A DNA stretch of 64,000 nucleotides from Coniella vitis (taxonomy: Eukaryota > Ascomycota > Sordariomycetes > Diaporthales > Schizoparmaceae): NCBI GenBank assembly GCA_011317545.1, contig WUJK01000006.1:1984001-2048000 (forward strand), read 5' to 3'. The translations under genes were made by a program, and so were the position numbers. This document shows positions 24,301 to 35,209 of this stretch, in pieces. The notes under the pieces were generated by a model. It was given only the letters and a program-made list of their open reading frames with translations. It did no database searches and was not told where the DNA came from. The number at the start of each line of letters is the position of its first letter. Within the stretch, counting starts at the first letter, position 1.

Positions 24301-25034
24301 TCGTCCGAAGTAAGCCGGTATGTCGCCAGCTTGGACTCGGGCACGTCGGCAACAGACTGGTACAGGAAGGCAATCTTGGGGTGTCCCGTATCCGAGTGCA
24401 AGAACGTGCTCGCCTTGATAAACAGCTCCGACAGACGCACCGAGTCGGTCCATTCCAGCTCATGCGTCTTGCTCTTGCGCGGCAGCAGACGCAGCATCGA
24501 CAGCACGCCTTCCCACAGGTGCATGACGAGGAACTTGCCCGTAGGGTCGACGAGGGCGCGATCCTGGCTCTGCGAGTCGCGCATGTAGCGCTCTGCTGCA
24601 TTTTCAAAAAACTGCGCGGTGCGCAACTCGCGGGCGGCGGGATCCCAGATGAGTGTGAAGTACTGGGAGCGGACGGTGCCGACAAAGAGCAGTTCGGTCG
24701 GGGAGTCGCGGGGCCGGAGACGCTGAATAAGGGCAATGGTGCCGTTGAGGACTTCGGTGTGTCGCAGTACCAGCTGTTGGTTGTCTACAAGGCTGTAGAT
24801 TTCGAGACGGTTGGTTTTGCTGTGCGGAGAAGAAGAAGAGATGGTCGAGGTTGGTTAGCAACCGGCAGTTTTCCGTGACGGGAAGCGGGAAAAAGATGGA
24901 GAGAAAGAGGCGGTTGTTTTCGCGTGTGTTCATGCTTACGCTATCACCAGACTCTCGTCCTCGTCCTCAAACAGCTTGATCTGGAGAGCATGGCGGATGC
25001 TGCTTGGCTGGTGGATGGGCGCAATGTACGCCAT
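21389..25034 (-). CDS. ddb1: DNA damage-binding protein 1 homologue (DDB1/CPSF-A family)
   Basis: Three exons: 25034-24940, 24819-21756 and 21688-21389 (introns of 120 and 67 nt), 1152 residues against 1140 in human DDB1. Exon 1 (MAYIAPIHQPSSIRHALQIK...ESLVIA) joins exactly to KTNRLEIYSLVDNQQLV, the first propeller strand of the family. The long exon encodes the three beta-propellers; the CPSF-A region lies in the last third (PAERFLVGTSFL, LLVLGVDSDRNPYVLASHKFKG, NIIAVGDLMKSISLVEY). The last exon ends in a helical domain (RYRAFQNAERLGEGPFRFLDGELLERFLDM ... VEDMRNYIEELKRMH), matching the DDB1 C-terminus. DDB1 is the adaptor of CUL4 ubiquitin ligases in DNA repair and, in Neurospora and Aspergillus, heterochromatin formation and development. 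A 481-codon frame on the opposite strand (23433-24878) is a codon-bias shadow. Confidence 0.95.
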
Positions 25035-25904
25035 GGTCGGAGACGGTGGCTTGTTGTCGTGTTCGTGTGTATGACGAGGAAGAAGAGGCCAAGAGAGAAA
25101 GAGAAAGAAAGAAAGAAAGAAAGCAAGAAGCAGAGAAATGAGTCCTTCCAAAATCACACACAGAGAACAATGTAGTAGAGCTTGGCCAACGACAAGCCGG
25201 CCTCCATGACGATCACGAGTTTGTATCGTTTGGGACTCGGACAAGAGAGAGACGCTTGGAGGAGGGGATGTAGCAGTGGTTTCGGCGATAAAGTCGTATG
25301 CTTTTGCAGATCGCTGACGTCCGCCAAAAAGAGCTCTGGATTGGCGAATTCGCGGGGCAACGCGTGCTGTACTGATAGTTGCTCAAAGTACCCAGGTACC
25401 TGCTCTAGGCGCTGTAACGGCCCCTGTCAAGTTCATCAACACCCCCACGCGAACCCGCGCGTCACCCACCCGTCCACTACATAGTACAGCGCGTCTCGGT
25501 CTTGTGCCACTATAAATTGACACTCTACATTGACCCGCTGGAGCAGGGTCGAACCGCCCCACAAATACACGAATGGCTTCAACCTGAATACGATCAGGGA
25601 ATAAAACAATTGTACAGCGTCATGTACTTTTCTTTGACTTCTTTTGACCCTAGTCCACGAACCTAAGCCCAGAATGAAGTACACATATTCATAAATTAGA
25701 AGACTTGAACATAAGTGCAACATTGTAAAAACGACTCAGGAATTAGATGGAAAACCGTCCGTTTGAACGAATCCATCCATAAACTCGATTACTCCAGGAA
25801 AAATAAACCCATTCGCTATTGAATGGTATATAAAATATACATCTCTCTAGTTAACAACATCAAGAACCCTCCAATCAACAAATTAAAAATAAACATCCAA
25901 AAGA
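25035..25904. other. Spacer with GTAC and TACATAGTA motifs upstream of DDB1
   Basis: GGTACC lies at about 25394-25399, and TACATAGTAC at 25478-25487 (about 445 bases upstream of the Ddb1 start as read on the minus strand). A purine-rich AAAG tract at 25090-25125 sits in the presumed leader. The left-facing end from ~25720 is A/T-rich and is probably the 3' flank of the next gene. No gene is seen. Confidence 0.5.
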
Positions 25905-28340
25905 TTAGAAGCCACCAACGCCCTGCACCCGCTTAATCGCCCCTGTAATCCCCTTTGCCCACGCAAACCTGCCCGGATCAACTCCAATCGCCCCATCCGC
26001 CATATTTCCATCCTCATCTGTCCAAATTCCCGTCTCCTTGTCGAGCGCTCCATAGATGTGCGTATTCTGGTTCCTCCGCAGCCCGTCTATCCAAGCCCGA
26101 CACACCTGTTCGCTCTCCAGCAACACATTGATCTCCTGGCTGTGAAACCACGACTGCGTGTCCTGGTTGCCGTTGCCCTGGATTCCAATCCGCTCGTCCA
26201 CAATCATGAGCTTAATGTGGCAACTCCGCTTCTTCTTCTCCTGGATAATCGGCTTGGTCTGGTCCTTGGCTACGTACCAGAAATAATGCAGCCGTTCGCG
26301 CGCCGCCCCAGACAAGGACGTGTACAGCTTGTGCGCAATCATGTCATTGTGTCCGCCTTGCCGGGGCAGCAGTTCGCCCGAATCATTGTACCCCAGACAA
26401 ATGTAGCAATAGACATCGATCCCGCGCTGACAAGCAGCAATGATTTCAGGCACGAGCGGCTCGGCGTTGAGCGTGGGCGACTGGATAAACACGTTCTTGC
26501 GCGCATTGCGCAGCGCCGACAGCCACGCCGCGTTCTGCGGCATCGACACCGACTTGTGGTTGGGCGTCCCGTACGGCGCGCGGTTGACCATGGCAATGGG
26601 GAAAGGCTCGTGCACCGTGTGGGGGATGTACGGCGTCATTTCGTCTTCAGGCGCACACTCGGGTGCGTCGGACGGGAATCCAACGTTGATGGTGTGGTTG
26701 AGGTGTCTGTTGACTGCTTGGAGCGTTGTTTCGCCGCCTGGCTTGGCAGAAACCGAGGCTTGTACGCGGAGGACTTCGCCTGCAATGTCCGTGTCGTAGT
26801 GCTGGTCTTCGTGGGTGAGTTCTGGAAGGGCAGCGGCGGTCTCGGATGGTAAAGGGGCGTGTTGGCCTGGTTGCTGGCCGCGGTCGAGGTACGCTGCGGT
26901 GCCTTGGTCGGGCCCGTTGGGCGTGTTGAATGCCTGCTGGTGGCCGGCAGAAGCTTGCTCGCTTCTATCTACGAATTCTCCGTTTGCCGTTTGGGCGCTT
27001 GGCACGACGCTCTCGGTTGTGGAGGGGCCGGTGACGATGTCGGCGCGGTTCGTGTCGTTGCTCTCGAGCTGGGCCTGGCTTCCATTAACGTGGCCTGGCT
27101 GCTGAGTGGCGCGACCAGAAATGCCAGAGCCAGAGCCAGAGCCAGAGCCAGAACCGTATGCTGGCTGCCGGTGCATCTTGGCTGGGTCAATAACCGCGCT
27201 GTGGCCGCGAATCGATCCATTGGATCCAAAGACACCAGCAAGCGACTCGTTGAAGCACGAGATGCCACCCTGTGCCGCAGGCGAATCGTAGCTGGGCAAA
27301 GGCGGGTCAAGCTGCTTGTGCCAGGAAATCAGCGCCATGTCGTACAGCGAATCGACAATGGGTCCCTCCATGTGCACCATCATTTCGAGGTTGTCGTTAT
27401 CCTGGATGTTGTTGCTCTGCAAGATGGCGATCTTGCGATCCACAATCATGTACTTGCAGTGGAACGTTCCCACGAGCGGCTGGTGGTAGTTCATCACCTG
27501 CAAGTCGAGGTTGGGGATTTCCTCCGCGGCTGGGATCTTGACCTTGGGTCCCGTGTACTCCTTCTCCGACACAATGTAGTGAGGCTCGACAAGCTGCTTC
27601 GGGCTGCCTCGATCATAGATGAGCTTGAAGACGACCTTGGTCCCCCTTTCGCCGGCCCGACGTGAGAGCTCCAGCATGGCGTCTGTAATAAACTGGGACG
27701 CGGTGCTGTTGGCCCAATAGTTGGTTGCGAGGAAGACTTCTCGCTCGGCGCGCACAATGCAGTTGGCCATGTGGCGCACAATATCTGGTATCCTAAGCAC
27801 ACAGTCAATATCCAATCTCGAGTCGAGTCTGGCGTTATCCAGTCATGCAAACATACGTTGAAATGACCGTCAATGGCAGCACACCACAGCTGCCCATAAG
27901 AGACGGACTGACGACGCCATGTGCCGGATTTCCCCTCAGGGACATGATGGCATCGTGATAAATCTGTTACTTGTCAGTCTTCCTAGTGCCCTGCCAGACA
28001 GCTTGGACGAGAAGCGAAAAAGAGCAGAGATATTCACCTTGAGGAACAGCGGACTTGGCTGCGTAGGCCCCCAGTGGCCACATTCGGCAGCACGCTCGAG
28101 ATGGTCATTCTCACGCTCAAATCTGTCAATGTGCGTTCTTGAGCGCTGGCCAACGTGCTGGCCATATAGCTTCTTCCACGCTTCGCCAGGCGTCATGGAA
28201 GGGTCCTTGGCGAGCTCAGACGAGACGCTCTCAGGCGAGATGAAGAGCTTGAACATTTCATCCGTAATGGGCCCATTGAACGTCAATCCCTCCTTAACGT
28301 CATGCTCAGTCGCCTCGCCGACGGTTTTCTCTTCAGCCAT
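25905..28340 (-). CDS. Phospholipase D-like protein with two HKD motifs
   Basis: Three exons: 28340-28038, 27963-27857 and 27792-25905 (introns of 74 and 64 nt), 765 residues. Both catalytic motifs are present: HCKYMIVD at ~248-255 followed by LQSNNIQDNDN, and HIKLMIVDERIGIQGNGNQD at ~662. This is the two-motif layout in which each half donates one His to the active site. Between them, about residues 340-490 are low-complexity and Gly/Ser/Gln-rich, including (GS)n encoded by a CCAGAG hexamer repeat at 27124-27154. The family is the fungal PLD-like group related to bacterial-type PLD/cardiolipin synthases, without the PX and PH domains of Spo14. Substrates are probably glycerophospholipids, but this is inferred. 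No signal peptide or membrane span is visible. The long antisense frames over this gene are shadows. Confidence 0.9.
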
Positions 28341-29605
28341 GTTGCGTCGTTTTTGTCACGGCTTCGCTTGGTATGAAATTCTTTTGTTTGTCGATCGCAA
28401 GTGGGCGTTGACAGATCAATCGCAAAATATTCAGCCTTGCACTTGCCGTTGAGCAAAAAAGAAGAGGAAAAGAAGAAGACAAGGAAGGGCTCATGTATGT
28501 AGAGGCAAACCGGTCCTTGGTGGGTCTTATGTAGGCAACGTTCGGGCGTGAGCATGCCACTGGATGCACGTACTATGTACCCTGCCCATGAATTTTAGAA
28601 TGCTAGACTGCTCAGCCTCAGGCAGATCGGGGTCTGGCAGCACATGGCCGCCGCAGTGGATGCTGACGCAGTAGATGGAAATATCCACACGCATGGTGCC
28701 GTTAACCGAGTTGGAGTGCATAGTAGCGTCCAGTAGCAGGCTAAAGAAAGGTTACATAGTAGATTTGTCGTACACCCGAAGACGAAAGAACGGGCCGCAT
28801 TCGATGATGGGATGGGCCAAAGGCTTGCTTCTCGCTCACTTGTCGCTCTCCCAAACAAAAATATGCGCAGGGGTTCAAGGACAAGCTTTTGCCAAGATTT
28901 CCCGGCTTAAAAAGGATTGCCGTGGCCAACGACGTCAGTGCAATGCCTGTCGTGGCGGGAACCTGGGATCGCGGGAGCATGTGTGACTCGCGACAGAAAA
29001 ATGTCTGTTATCTCTGGTGAGACGCAAAAAGAAGCCTTCTACCATGTAACAATGACCATGGGGACGTCAGTAATGCACAGACTACCGCCAAAAGCTGCTC
29101 CTATTTGGGTTAGAACTGCCCTGATCGAGTCGTGGAGGATGGCCTCAGAATCCTCTGACGTCACGGCCGTTGGCCAATAAGAAAGCATATATCAGCGATG
29201 CGAATACATAACGCAGACAGACATACAGTGCCATGTCTATCCCTCCACCCGTTGAGCACACCACCTTTTAGAGCGTATGGATACAGCGGTCGGGGCGCCC
29301 ATAGCCTGGTGAAACGCCATAGCCGAACCGGTTTCTTGCAACTACTGATGGCGACATGGCACAGGCTGCAAAGGGAATGTCACTCGGACATCTTTGGGAT
29401 TGCATCAAACTAATCAGATATCCAGAAGAAGAAAAAAGCCACCATACAAAATCAGTCATCAACACAACTATCGACGCATAGGTATTATCCCAAAGAAATT
29501 AAGAAGGAGGCAGATCAGGAATCGATTAATGACGCAAAAAAAGAAAAGTCTAATTCATCCAGAAATAGCATTCGGTTTACGATAGCCGCGAATGTGTGAA
29601 TATCT
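28341..29605. other. Spacer upstream of the PLD gene with three TACTATGTA-type sites
   Basis: TACTATGTAC at 28571-28580 and TACATAGTA at 28753-28761 lie 230 and 413 bases upstream of the PLD start (minus strand). A relaxed copy, GCATAGTAGC, lies near 28718. The string at 29193-29210 is an exact 18-base match to 10239-10256. No supported gene. Confidence 0.5.
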
Positions 29606-31090
29606 TTACAATTCATCGACAAAGGCTCCGCTCTTGAGCTTCGCAAAGTTGGTGGAACCGAGCTCATACTAATCATTTTGGGTCAGCTTCCGTCTCTGCT
29701 TCTTCCCAGACTGCTGGCGATCAATGAAAAGGCAGGAATCCACTTACCGCAAAGGCGAGAGTCAGCTTGGCGTGCTGCAGCATGTGATCGAATGACAGAT
29801 ACTTGATCGTGTCGTCGGTCGAGTGAATGTGCTTGTCACTGTCCTCAAAGGCAGATTCAATGACAAACGCAGACGGGTAGCCGGCCTTGGATGCAGAGGC
29901 ATGGTCGCTGCAGGCGTATCCGCACTTGGTCTCGACAAATGGTATGTCGCAGTACTCGGTCACGATCTTCTTGATAAAATCGGTGAGCTTCTCGTCGACA
30001 AAGTCCACAATGACACCGACGCTTTCTGGCTTGCCTGCGTCAAGCGTGCCCTGCGAATAGCCGGTCATGTCTTGTTGCAGCATAGCCTTGACGTCCCGGC
30101 CGGCTCGCTCATAACTGGTGAAGATGGCTTGGCTGCCCAAGAGGCCTCCCTCCTCGGCCGAGTACCAGTGGAATTCCTGTCAACTCGCGTCAGCATCTTT
30201 GGGGAAAGCCTCCGTCTTCATTGAGGACTTTTTGCACATACGACTGTGTTTTCGAGAGCGCCCTGTTGCACGGCTTCGGAGCTCAAGAAGACGCGGAACG
30301 CCTCTAGAATGGTAACGGTACCACTGCCGTCATCATCCGCACCCGGAGCTGCAAGGATGGATGGGAGCCACAGGTTGATAGAATCCTGGTGGGCACCAAT
30401 CACAACCGTCGAGTTTGATTGACCCGGGATGGTCGCGATGATGGACGACTGCTGCCACCGGTGTGGGAAGGTAGCTGCCCTCACACCTTCCACACCAGAA
30501 TCTGAAATGATGTCCTGAATCTGCTGTAGCAGCCACTCGGAAGACTGCTGACCGTACTCGGACTTGTAGTATCTGGTGTGGAAGGAAGTGAACTCCTCGA
30601 GGGTGTCGTGCAGGTTCGTTTTGGACAGGTTATGGAAGAGCGGCTTGATGGCGTCCTGGTGGGCAAGTTTGGCGGGGAAGACGACCTCTGCACGGGCAGC
30701 GATGCGAGAGGCACCAAGGTCTTGAGTCTCGGTAATATCCATGAAGTTTTGGCCGTTCTGTTTGAGGGCGCGAGCGCATCATTAGCCGCTAGGAGACTCA
30801 GCAATAGCAGCAGCCATGGAGCATCCATTCGAGCACTATCTTGCTTATACGCGCAAGGTGTACTTGACGCACAGGTAACGACAACATCATATACGTACCC
30901 TTCTCAGCTCCCACTTCTCCTCTTCCGTGACCCATCGCGTGTTGTCTGGGCCCAGCTCGACCAGAAACTGCTCGGTTGCCTCGGCGCCTTCGTAAAGCTG
31001 CACATTGTTGCCTTCTGGAGATTCGAGGAAGCGGCCTGCAACAGCAGCAGGTGCCAGTAATGCGGCGACGGATGACTTGGCGAACTTCAT
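29606..31090 (-). CDS. lap1: Secreted leucine aminopeptidase (M28E, Lap1 type)
   Basis: Four exons: 31090-30899, 30757-30242, 30176-29748 and 29668-29606 (introns of 141, 65 and 79 nt), 399 residues, normal for fungal Lap1. A signal peptide (MKFAKSSVAALLAPAAVAGR) and a propeptide to about residue 85 precede the peptidase unit. The di-zinc ligands and catalytic acids are visible: His in VIGAHQDS, bridging Asp in APGADDDGSGT, catalytic Glu pair in EFHWYSAEEGG, Asp in QQDMTGY and His in HIHSTDDT. Two Cys (CDIPFVETKCGYAC region) form the usual disulfide near the active site. It removes N-terminal Leu and other hydrophobic residues from extracellular peptides. Two GATA-type boxes lie about 195-215 bases upstream, suggesting nitrogen control. 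Confidence 0.95.
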
Positions 31091-33997
31091 GTTTAGAATA
31101 GTTTCGCTGCTGGAATGTTGATAGCGTGGTTGTGTTGTGGAATGTTTGGATGGTAAAGTGGAAAGGCGGCAGGACGACGAGCACAGCAGCAGCACTACCT
31201 ACTATGTACAGCTGATACAGGTACATGGGCGGGCGGGCTCGTATCTGGGCTTGGCTCTTGGTATCACAGCGGCCTGACTGGCTGATAAGCGCCAGGGCGC
31301 GATAAGTGGGGGGCTTATAGTGCTCAGCAGGCACCCGCATGACGCCAACCCTCCTGAAACCGTCTTTCACGCAGCTGTGCTTTTGGCAGCCGTGCAGCTG
31401 TTGTGCCTCGGCTTACTCAGTGCAGGGTCGGCGGCGGCGGCACCACCGTACTCGATGACAGAATCCGATCCATTTGTAAAGTGCACCAACCAGCTGGGCC
31501 ATTACTTACCGTAATTCCGTCTACTAGCAAATCTGATGATCTGTGGGCTATTACAGTGCGGTGCATCGACCTGGCCAACCGAGAATGTTCCACGCTCGCA
31601 AGGAACCGCGAGCAAAACAATGTCTACCTAGGTAGGTGTGGTTTTCCTTCTCTGAGGAACGTGGATTTGTGATGGGGAATTACATTGGTTCTAGGAGAGT
31701 ATTCCCCTAGTAGATACCATATTTCTGTCTGCTATAGTAGCATGTCCCCATAAAACATTATTTCAAGCTTTGGTAGTAAGCGTATCTCAACCACGAGGCT
31801 GCAGTGACCTTATATTGTGGAGCTGGAACAAAAGCGTTTTGTGGCGACCTGCAAAAGTGCTCATTTCCTGAAAGGCGTAAATGAGGATTGCAACAATAAG
31901 AGCGAAATATGATGGAGAACCAACTATACCATGTACTATAGCCACAAAGTACACCGACATGTCCAGGCGTGAACGCCCAAGGCACGAAGATCCAGCCCGT
32001 TCGCTGGTCACGAGGCTGACTGTAAATCGCCACAGCCTCGTCTAAGTGGCCACACCGAGAGCCACATGGCCAACGCCGGGGGTTCAATGTAGCTACCAAG
32101 GTATGCAAGCATGCTGAGCTTGTGTCTTATATACCTAAAATGACGCTTGAGAACATGATTACCACTATGGTACCTGGATTGAGGCTGGGTAACATCAGCA
32201 GATGCCTTGCTGACTTGCACAGGCTTGCCCTAAATACTTTGTTCACTGATCGCACGCATGGCCATCCAAGAGCCATGTAGATGTGCACCCGAGCCTTGAT
32301 TGATCTTCACCTTGTGCTCTATGCCTGACTGACTATCCCTTTTGTGAAATTAGTCAGGTGGAGGGCGTGGACTTGCAAATGAGACGTATGCTGCGCGATC
32401 CAAGTTTACCAAAATTGAAAGATCGCTGCGGCATTCTGATGCCTTGAGCCTGGATACTAAGGATAGTCGGCAGTAGACAGTATTCCTTCTTACACAAGAG
32501 GATGAAATGAAGGAATGAAAGAACGAATAACGTTGTTTATGTAGAATCTCCTGAAGTCGATGTATTCGAAGAGACCGCCCCCTTTTTTATGACCCAAGCA
32601 CGATTTCCGCTCAATTGAACTATCCTAGCTGAGTCGATACTCGTCTTTTCCAGGGTATAGCATCGATCACCCCGTCTCTTCCTCATTTTCTTTTTTGCCC
32701 TCTACCGCTGACCTCGCAAGACAAGTCGAGACAACCTGATTTTGGTGATGTTCGGTCAACAGTACCAGACAGTCTTGGCCTGCTCGCATGCACCCTGTAT
32801 TACGCACGGGAGGGGGATATGCAGATCAGGCCACAGAATACCACTCAAGGCTTCCCCAATTCGCGGTCTAGCGAGGGTATCACTGCAGATGGCCCCAGCC
32901 CCCTCTGGATGCACCCTTGAAGCCATCGTCATGTAACAAAGAGCCCCCTGACCAGCCCGTAGCCGGCAAACAGAGACTCTAGGGACGAAGGAGGCTGGAC
33001 TGGATCAAGGGCGCGCTCTGTGTGTTCATCTTGTTGATCTTGTTGCGGTTCGGAAGTGCTTCTGGGTGCATATTGTTATGCGGCCACGCACTGCTCTTGG
33101 TGATATGGGTTCGTAATTAATATAGTACTCGGTAGAATCTCAGCCACGGTATTGAGCACATCATGGTCCTTGCGTGGTACAAAGTACATAGTTAGTACCT
33201 AGCCACCCTGCCACCCTGCCACCTAGCTAATTTATCTTCCCCGCGCCCCCCAGGTTACCCCGCATTCTCCGGATTGCTGCTGGATGCTGGGGTAGCTCAT
33301 CCTTTTGACGATGTCCCGGACTCGTCGTTGGCCTTCTCCGCTTTCTCCGCCTTTTGCGCCCTTCACCTTCTCTCTGGCGCGTCTTTCTGTTGTCGATATT
33401 CCTGCTTCCCTGGCACCTAGGCCGAGCGCCAGAGCCGGCACCTGGCCATGGCCAGGCTGTGGATCGCCCGGTGCTATAGCCGCTCGAATGGCCCGACCCT
33501 GCTGCTGCTGGCACTGTACCTCGCTCTCCCCCTCCGGCTCGGTCTAACTCTGCCCACCCTGCCAGTCTGCCTTCACCGTTGGACAGACTCTGTTTGACGC
33601 ACCTTGCAGACAACATGCATACGGGCCCCTGGATGGCCTTTGTCTTGCCCTCTCAGGCCCTTAGCCTGGCGAATAGGAAGATCTCGGCCGCCATCTTCCC
33701 GCTAAGCCAGTACCTGTTGCCCCTGGCCCTCGAAGGCTCTCCGCCGGCAGAACTCTACGTCACTTGCTTGGAAGTCCTTTTGCTTTGGCGGAGAGGAGCG
33801 ACCCAGCTCTGCCGGCACGCGCGCATCGCGAACCCCTCATAAGGCGCGCCTGTCCCACCGTCTGGGGATGTCCAGCCGGCTCTCCTTCCACCATACGTCG
33901 TCGCTTCTTGAGAGCTGCTCCCACGGTTTCCAGAGCCTCGTGAGCCTCGTCCCCTCCTCAACCCCTCCAGACGTACGTGTACGCTTCACCAACCATC
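31091..33997. other. Gene-free spacer, 2.9 kb
   Basis: Apart from the aminopeptidase promoter (TACTATGTAC at 31200-31209), nothing gene-like is supported. Motifs present are CTACCTAGGTAGG near 31624, and GTACATAGTTAGTACCTAG at 33184-33202 beside a doubled CCACCCTG. The segment 33240-33990 is C/G-rich with open frames of up to 129 codons, none with recognisable domains, and its end is the promoter/leader of the epimerase gene. Confidence 0.5.
31283..31305. promoter_or_regulatory. Paired GATA-factor sites upstream of the aminopeptidase
   Basis: TGATAA at 31283-31288 and CGATAA at 31300-31305 both fit HGATAR, the site of AreA/NIT2 nitrogen regulators, and are 17 bp apart. A CTATAAG box lies just beyond at 31314-31320 on the gene's strand. 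Extracellular peptidases are classical AreA targets. The order of GATA sites and the TATA-like box is not the usual one, so only one of them may be functional. Confidence 0.35.
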
Positions 33998-35209
33998 ATG
34001 TTGTTCTCAACGAAGCTGGCTGTTCTCTGCGGCTCAGGGCTGCTCCAAGCAGTCGCTGCCCAGACACCCACCACCTCCTCACCGCTGGCCTCGTACACCC
34101 TGACTGCCGACAACATCACGGCCGTCTACATCCCCTACGGCGCCCGTCTGACACACCTGTTGGTGCCAGACCGCGATGGCGTCTTCCAGGACGTCGTGGC
34201 CGGCTACGACAACACGAGCCAGTATCCCGTCGACACAGCCACCAATCACACTTACTTTGGCCCCATTGTTGGTCGTTACGCCAATCGCATCAAGAACGGT
34301 ACTTTTACCATTGCCGGCGTCACCTCACAAATCCCCGAGAATGAGAACGGCGGCCGCGACACGCTTCACGGTGGGACCGTCGGCTACGACGCTCGCAACT
34401 GGACCGTCGTTTCCTACACAAATTCCTCCATTACCTTTTCCTTGCTCGACGATGCATACGAGGGCTTCCCAGGCTCCGTGCAGACCTTCGCCACCATGAC
34501 CCTGAGCAGCACCATTGACGGCTCGCCCTGGGGCATTCCCCACCCGCGCATCACCATGCAAACCACCTCCTTCGCCCTCGACAAGCCCACGCCCATCATG
34601 CTCGCCAACCACATTTACTGGAACCTCAACGCATGGAAGGAGGAGACGATTCTCAATGACACCACCCTCTGGATGCCGTATGCCCGCCGCTACATTGGCA
34701 TCGACAACATCGAGGTCCCCAACGGCACCATTGGGACCGTCGCCTCGCACCCGGCCCTCGACTTCACCGCGCCCAAGCTGATTGGCGAGGATATCGACAA
34801 GGCTGTCGATTACTGCGGCTTGGGGTGCACAGGCTACGACAATGCCTTCATCATCGACCGGCCCAAGGACACGGGCGCCACCGCATCCAACTTCCCGGTG
34901 CTCTCGCTGTGGTCCGACACAACGGGTATCCGTCTGGACATTGCGACCAACCAGCAGGGTCTGCAAATTTACTCGTGCAACGGCCAGAACGGCACCATCC
35001 CCAACAAGCCCAGCCAGATTGCGCGCAATGTGAATGCCACCGACGGCGGTGCCAAGTTCGTCAACAAGTACAGCTGCCTGGTCATTGAGACGCAGGGCTG
35101 GATCGACGCTGTCAACAACCCACAATGGGGGCTGACGGACTACTGGTACACGGACCCAAGTACCCAGCCTAACGTCATGTACGCTACGTACGACTTTTCG
35201 ACGTATTAA
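33998..35209 (+). CDS. Secreted aldose 1-epimerase-like protein (GalM family)
   Basis: Single exon of 403 residues from the ATG of MLFSTKLAVLCGSGLLQAVAAQT, which is a good signal peptide; an ATG 21 bases upstream (33977) would add MYASPTI and weaken it. GalM landmarks: YGARLTHLLVPDRDG, FGPIVGRYANRI, TLHGGTVGYDARNW (substrate-binding His) and NHIYWNLN (catalytic-acid His). The catalytic-base Glu is probably in LVIETQGWIDAVN near the end, and GYDNAFIID matches the D-x(2-5) substrate loop. Many NxS/T sequons indicate glycosylation. Cytosolic GalM interconverts the anomers of glucose and galactose; secreted fungal versions are common, with less certain substrates. All expected strands seem present, so the gene looks intact. 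Confidence 0.92.
   Translation: MLFSTKLAVLCGSGLLQAVAAQTPTTSSPLASYTLTADNITAVYIPYGARLTHLLVPDRDGVFQDVVAGYDNTSQYPVDTATNHTYFGPIVGRYANRIKNGTFTIAGVTSQIPENENGGRDTLHGGTVGYDARNWTVVSYTNSSITFSLLDDAYEGFPGSVQTFATMTLSSTIDGSPWGIPHPRITMQTTSFALDKPTPIMLANHIYWNLNAWKEETILNDTTLWMPYARRYIGIDNIEVPNGTIGTVASHPALDFTAPKLIGEDIDKAVDYCGLGCTGYDNAFIIDRPKDTGATASNFPVLSLWSDTTGIRLDIATNQQGLQIYSCNGQNGTIPNKPSQIARNVNATDGGAKFVNKYSCLVIETQGWIDAVNNPQWGLTDYWYTDPSTQPNVMYATYDFSTY

Noticed and set aside
23433..24878. 481-codon frame on the plus strand
   Set aside because: It is fully antisense to the Ddb1 coding exon, has no recognisable domain, and is explained by that gene's codon bias.
25540..25570. tRNA-like GGTTCGA string on the minus strand
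   Set aside because: The flanks do not form a 5-bp T-arm stem, and no acceptor or anticodon arm could be placed.
26058..27665. Two long plus-strand frames (264 and 268 codons)
   Set aside because: They are antisense to the PLD-like gene, whose HKD motifs fix the true strand.
9481..31090. Secondary-metabolite or other functional gene cluster
   Set aside because: No core synthase or matching pathway genes; neighbours are unrelated housekeeping and secreted functions.
34325..35125. 266-codon minus-strand frame
   Set aside because: It is antisense to the aldose-epimerase-like gene, which has a signal peptide and family motifs.
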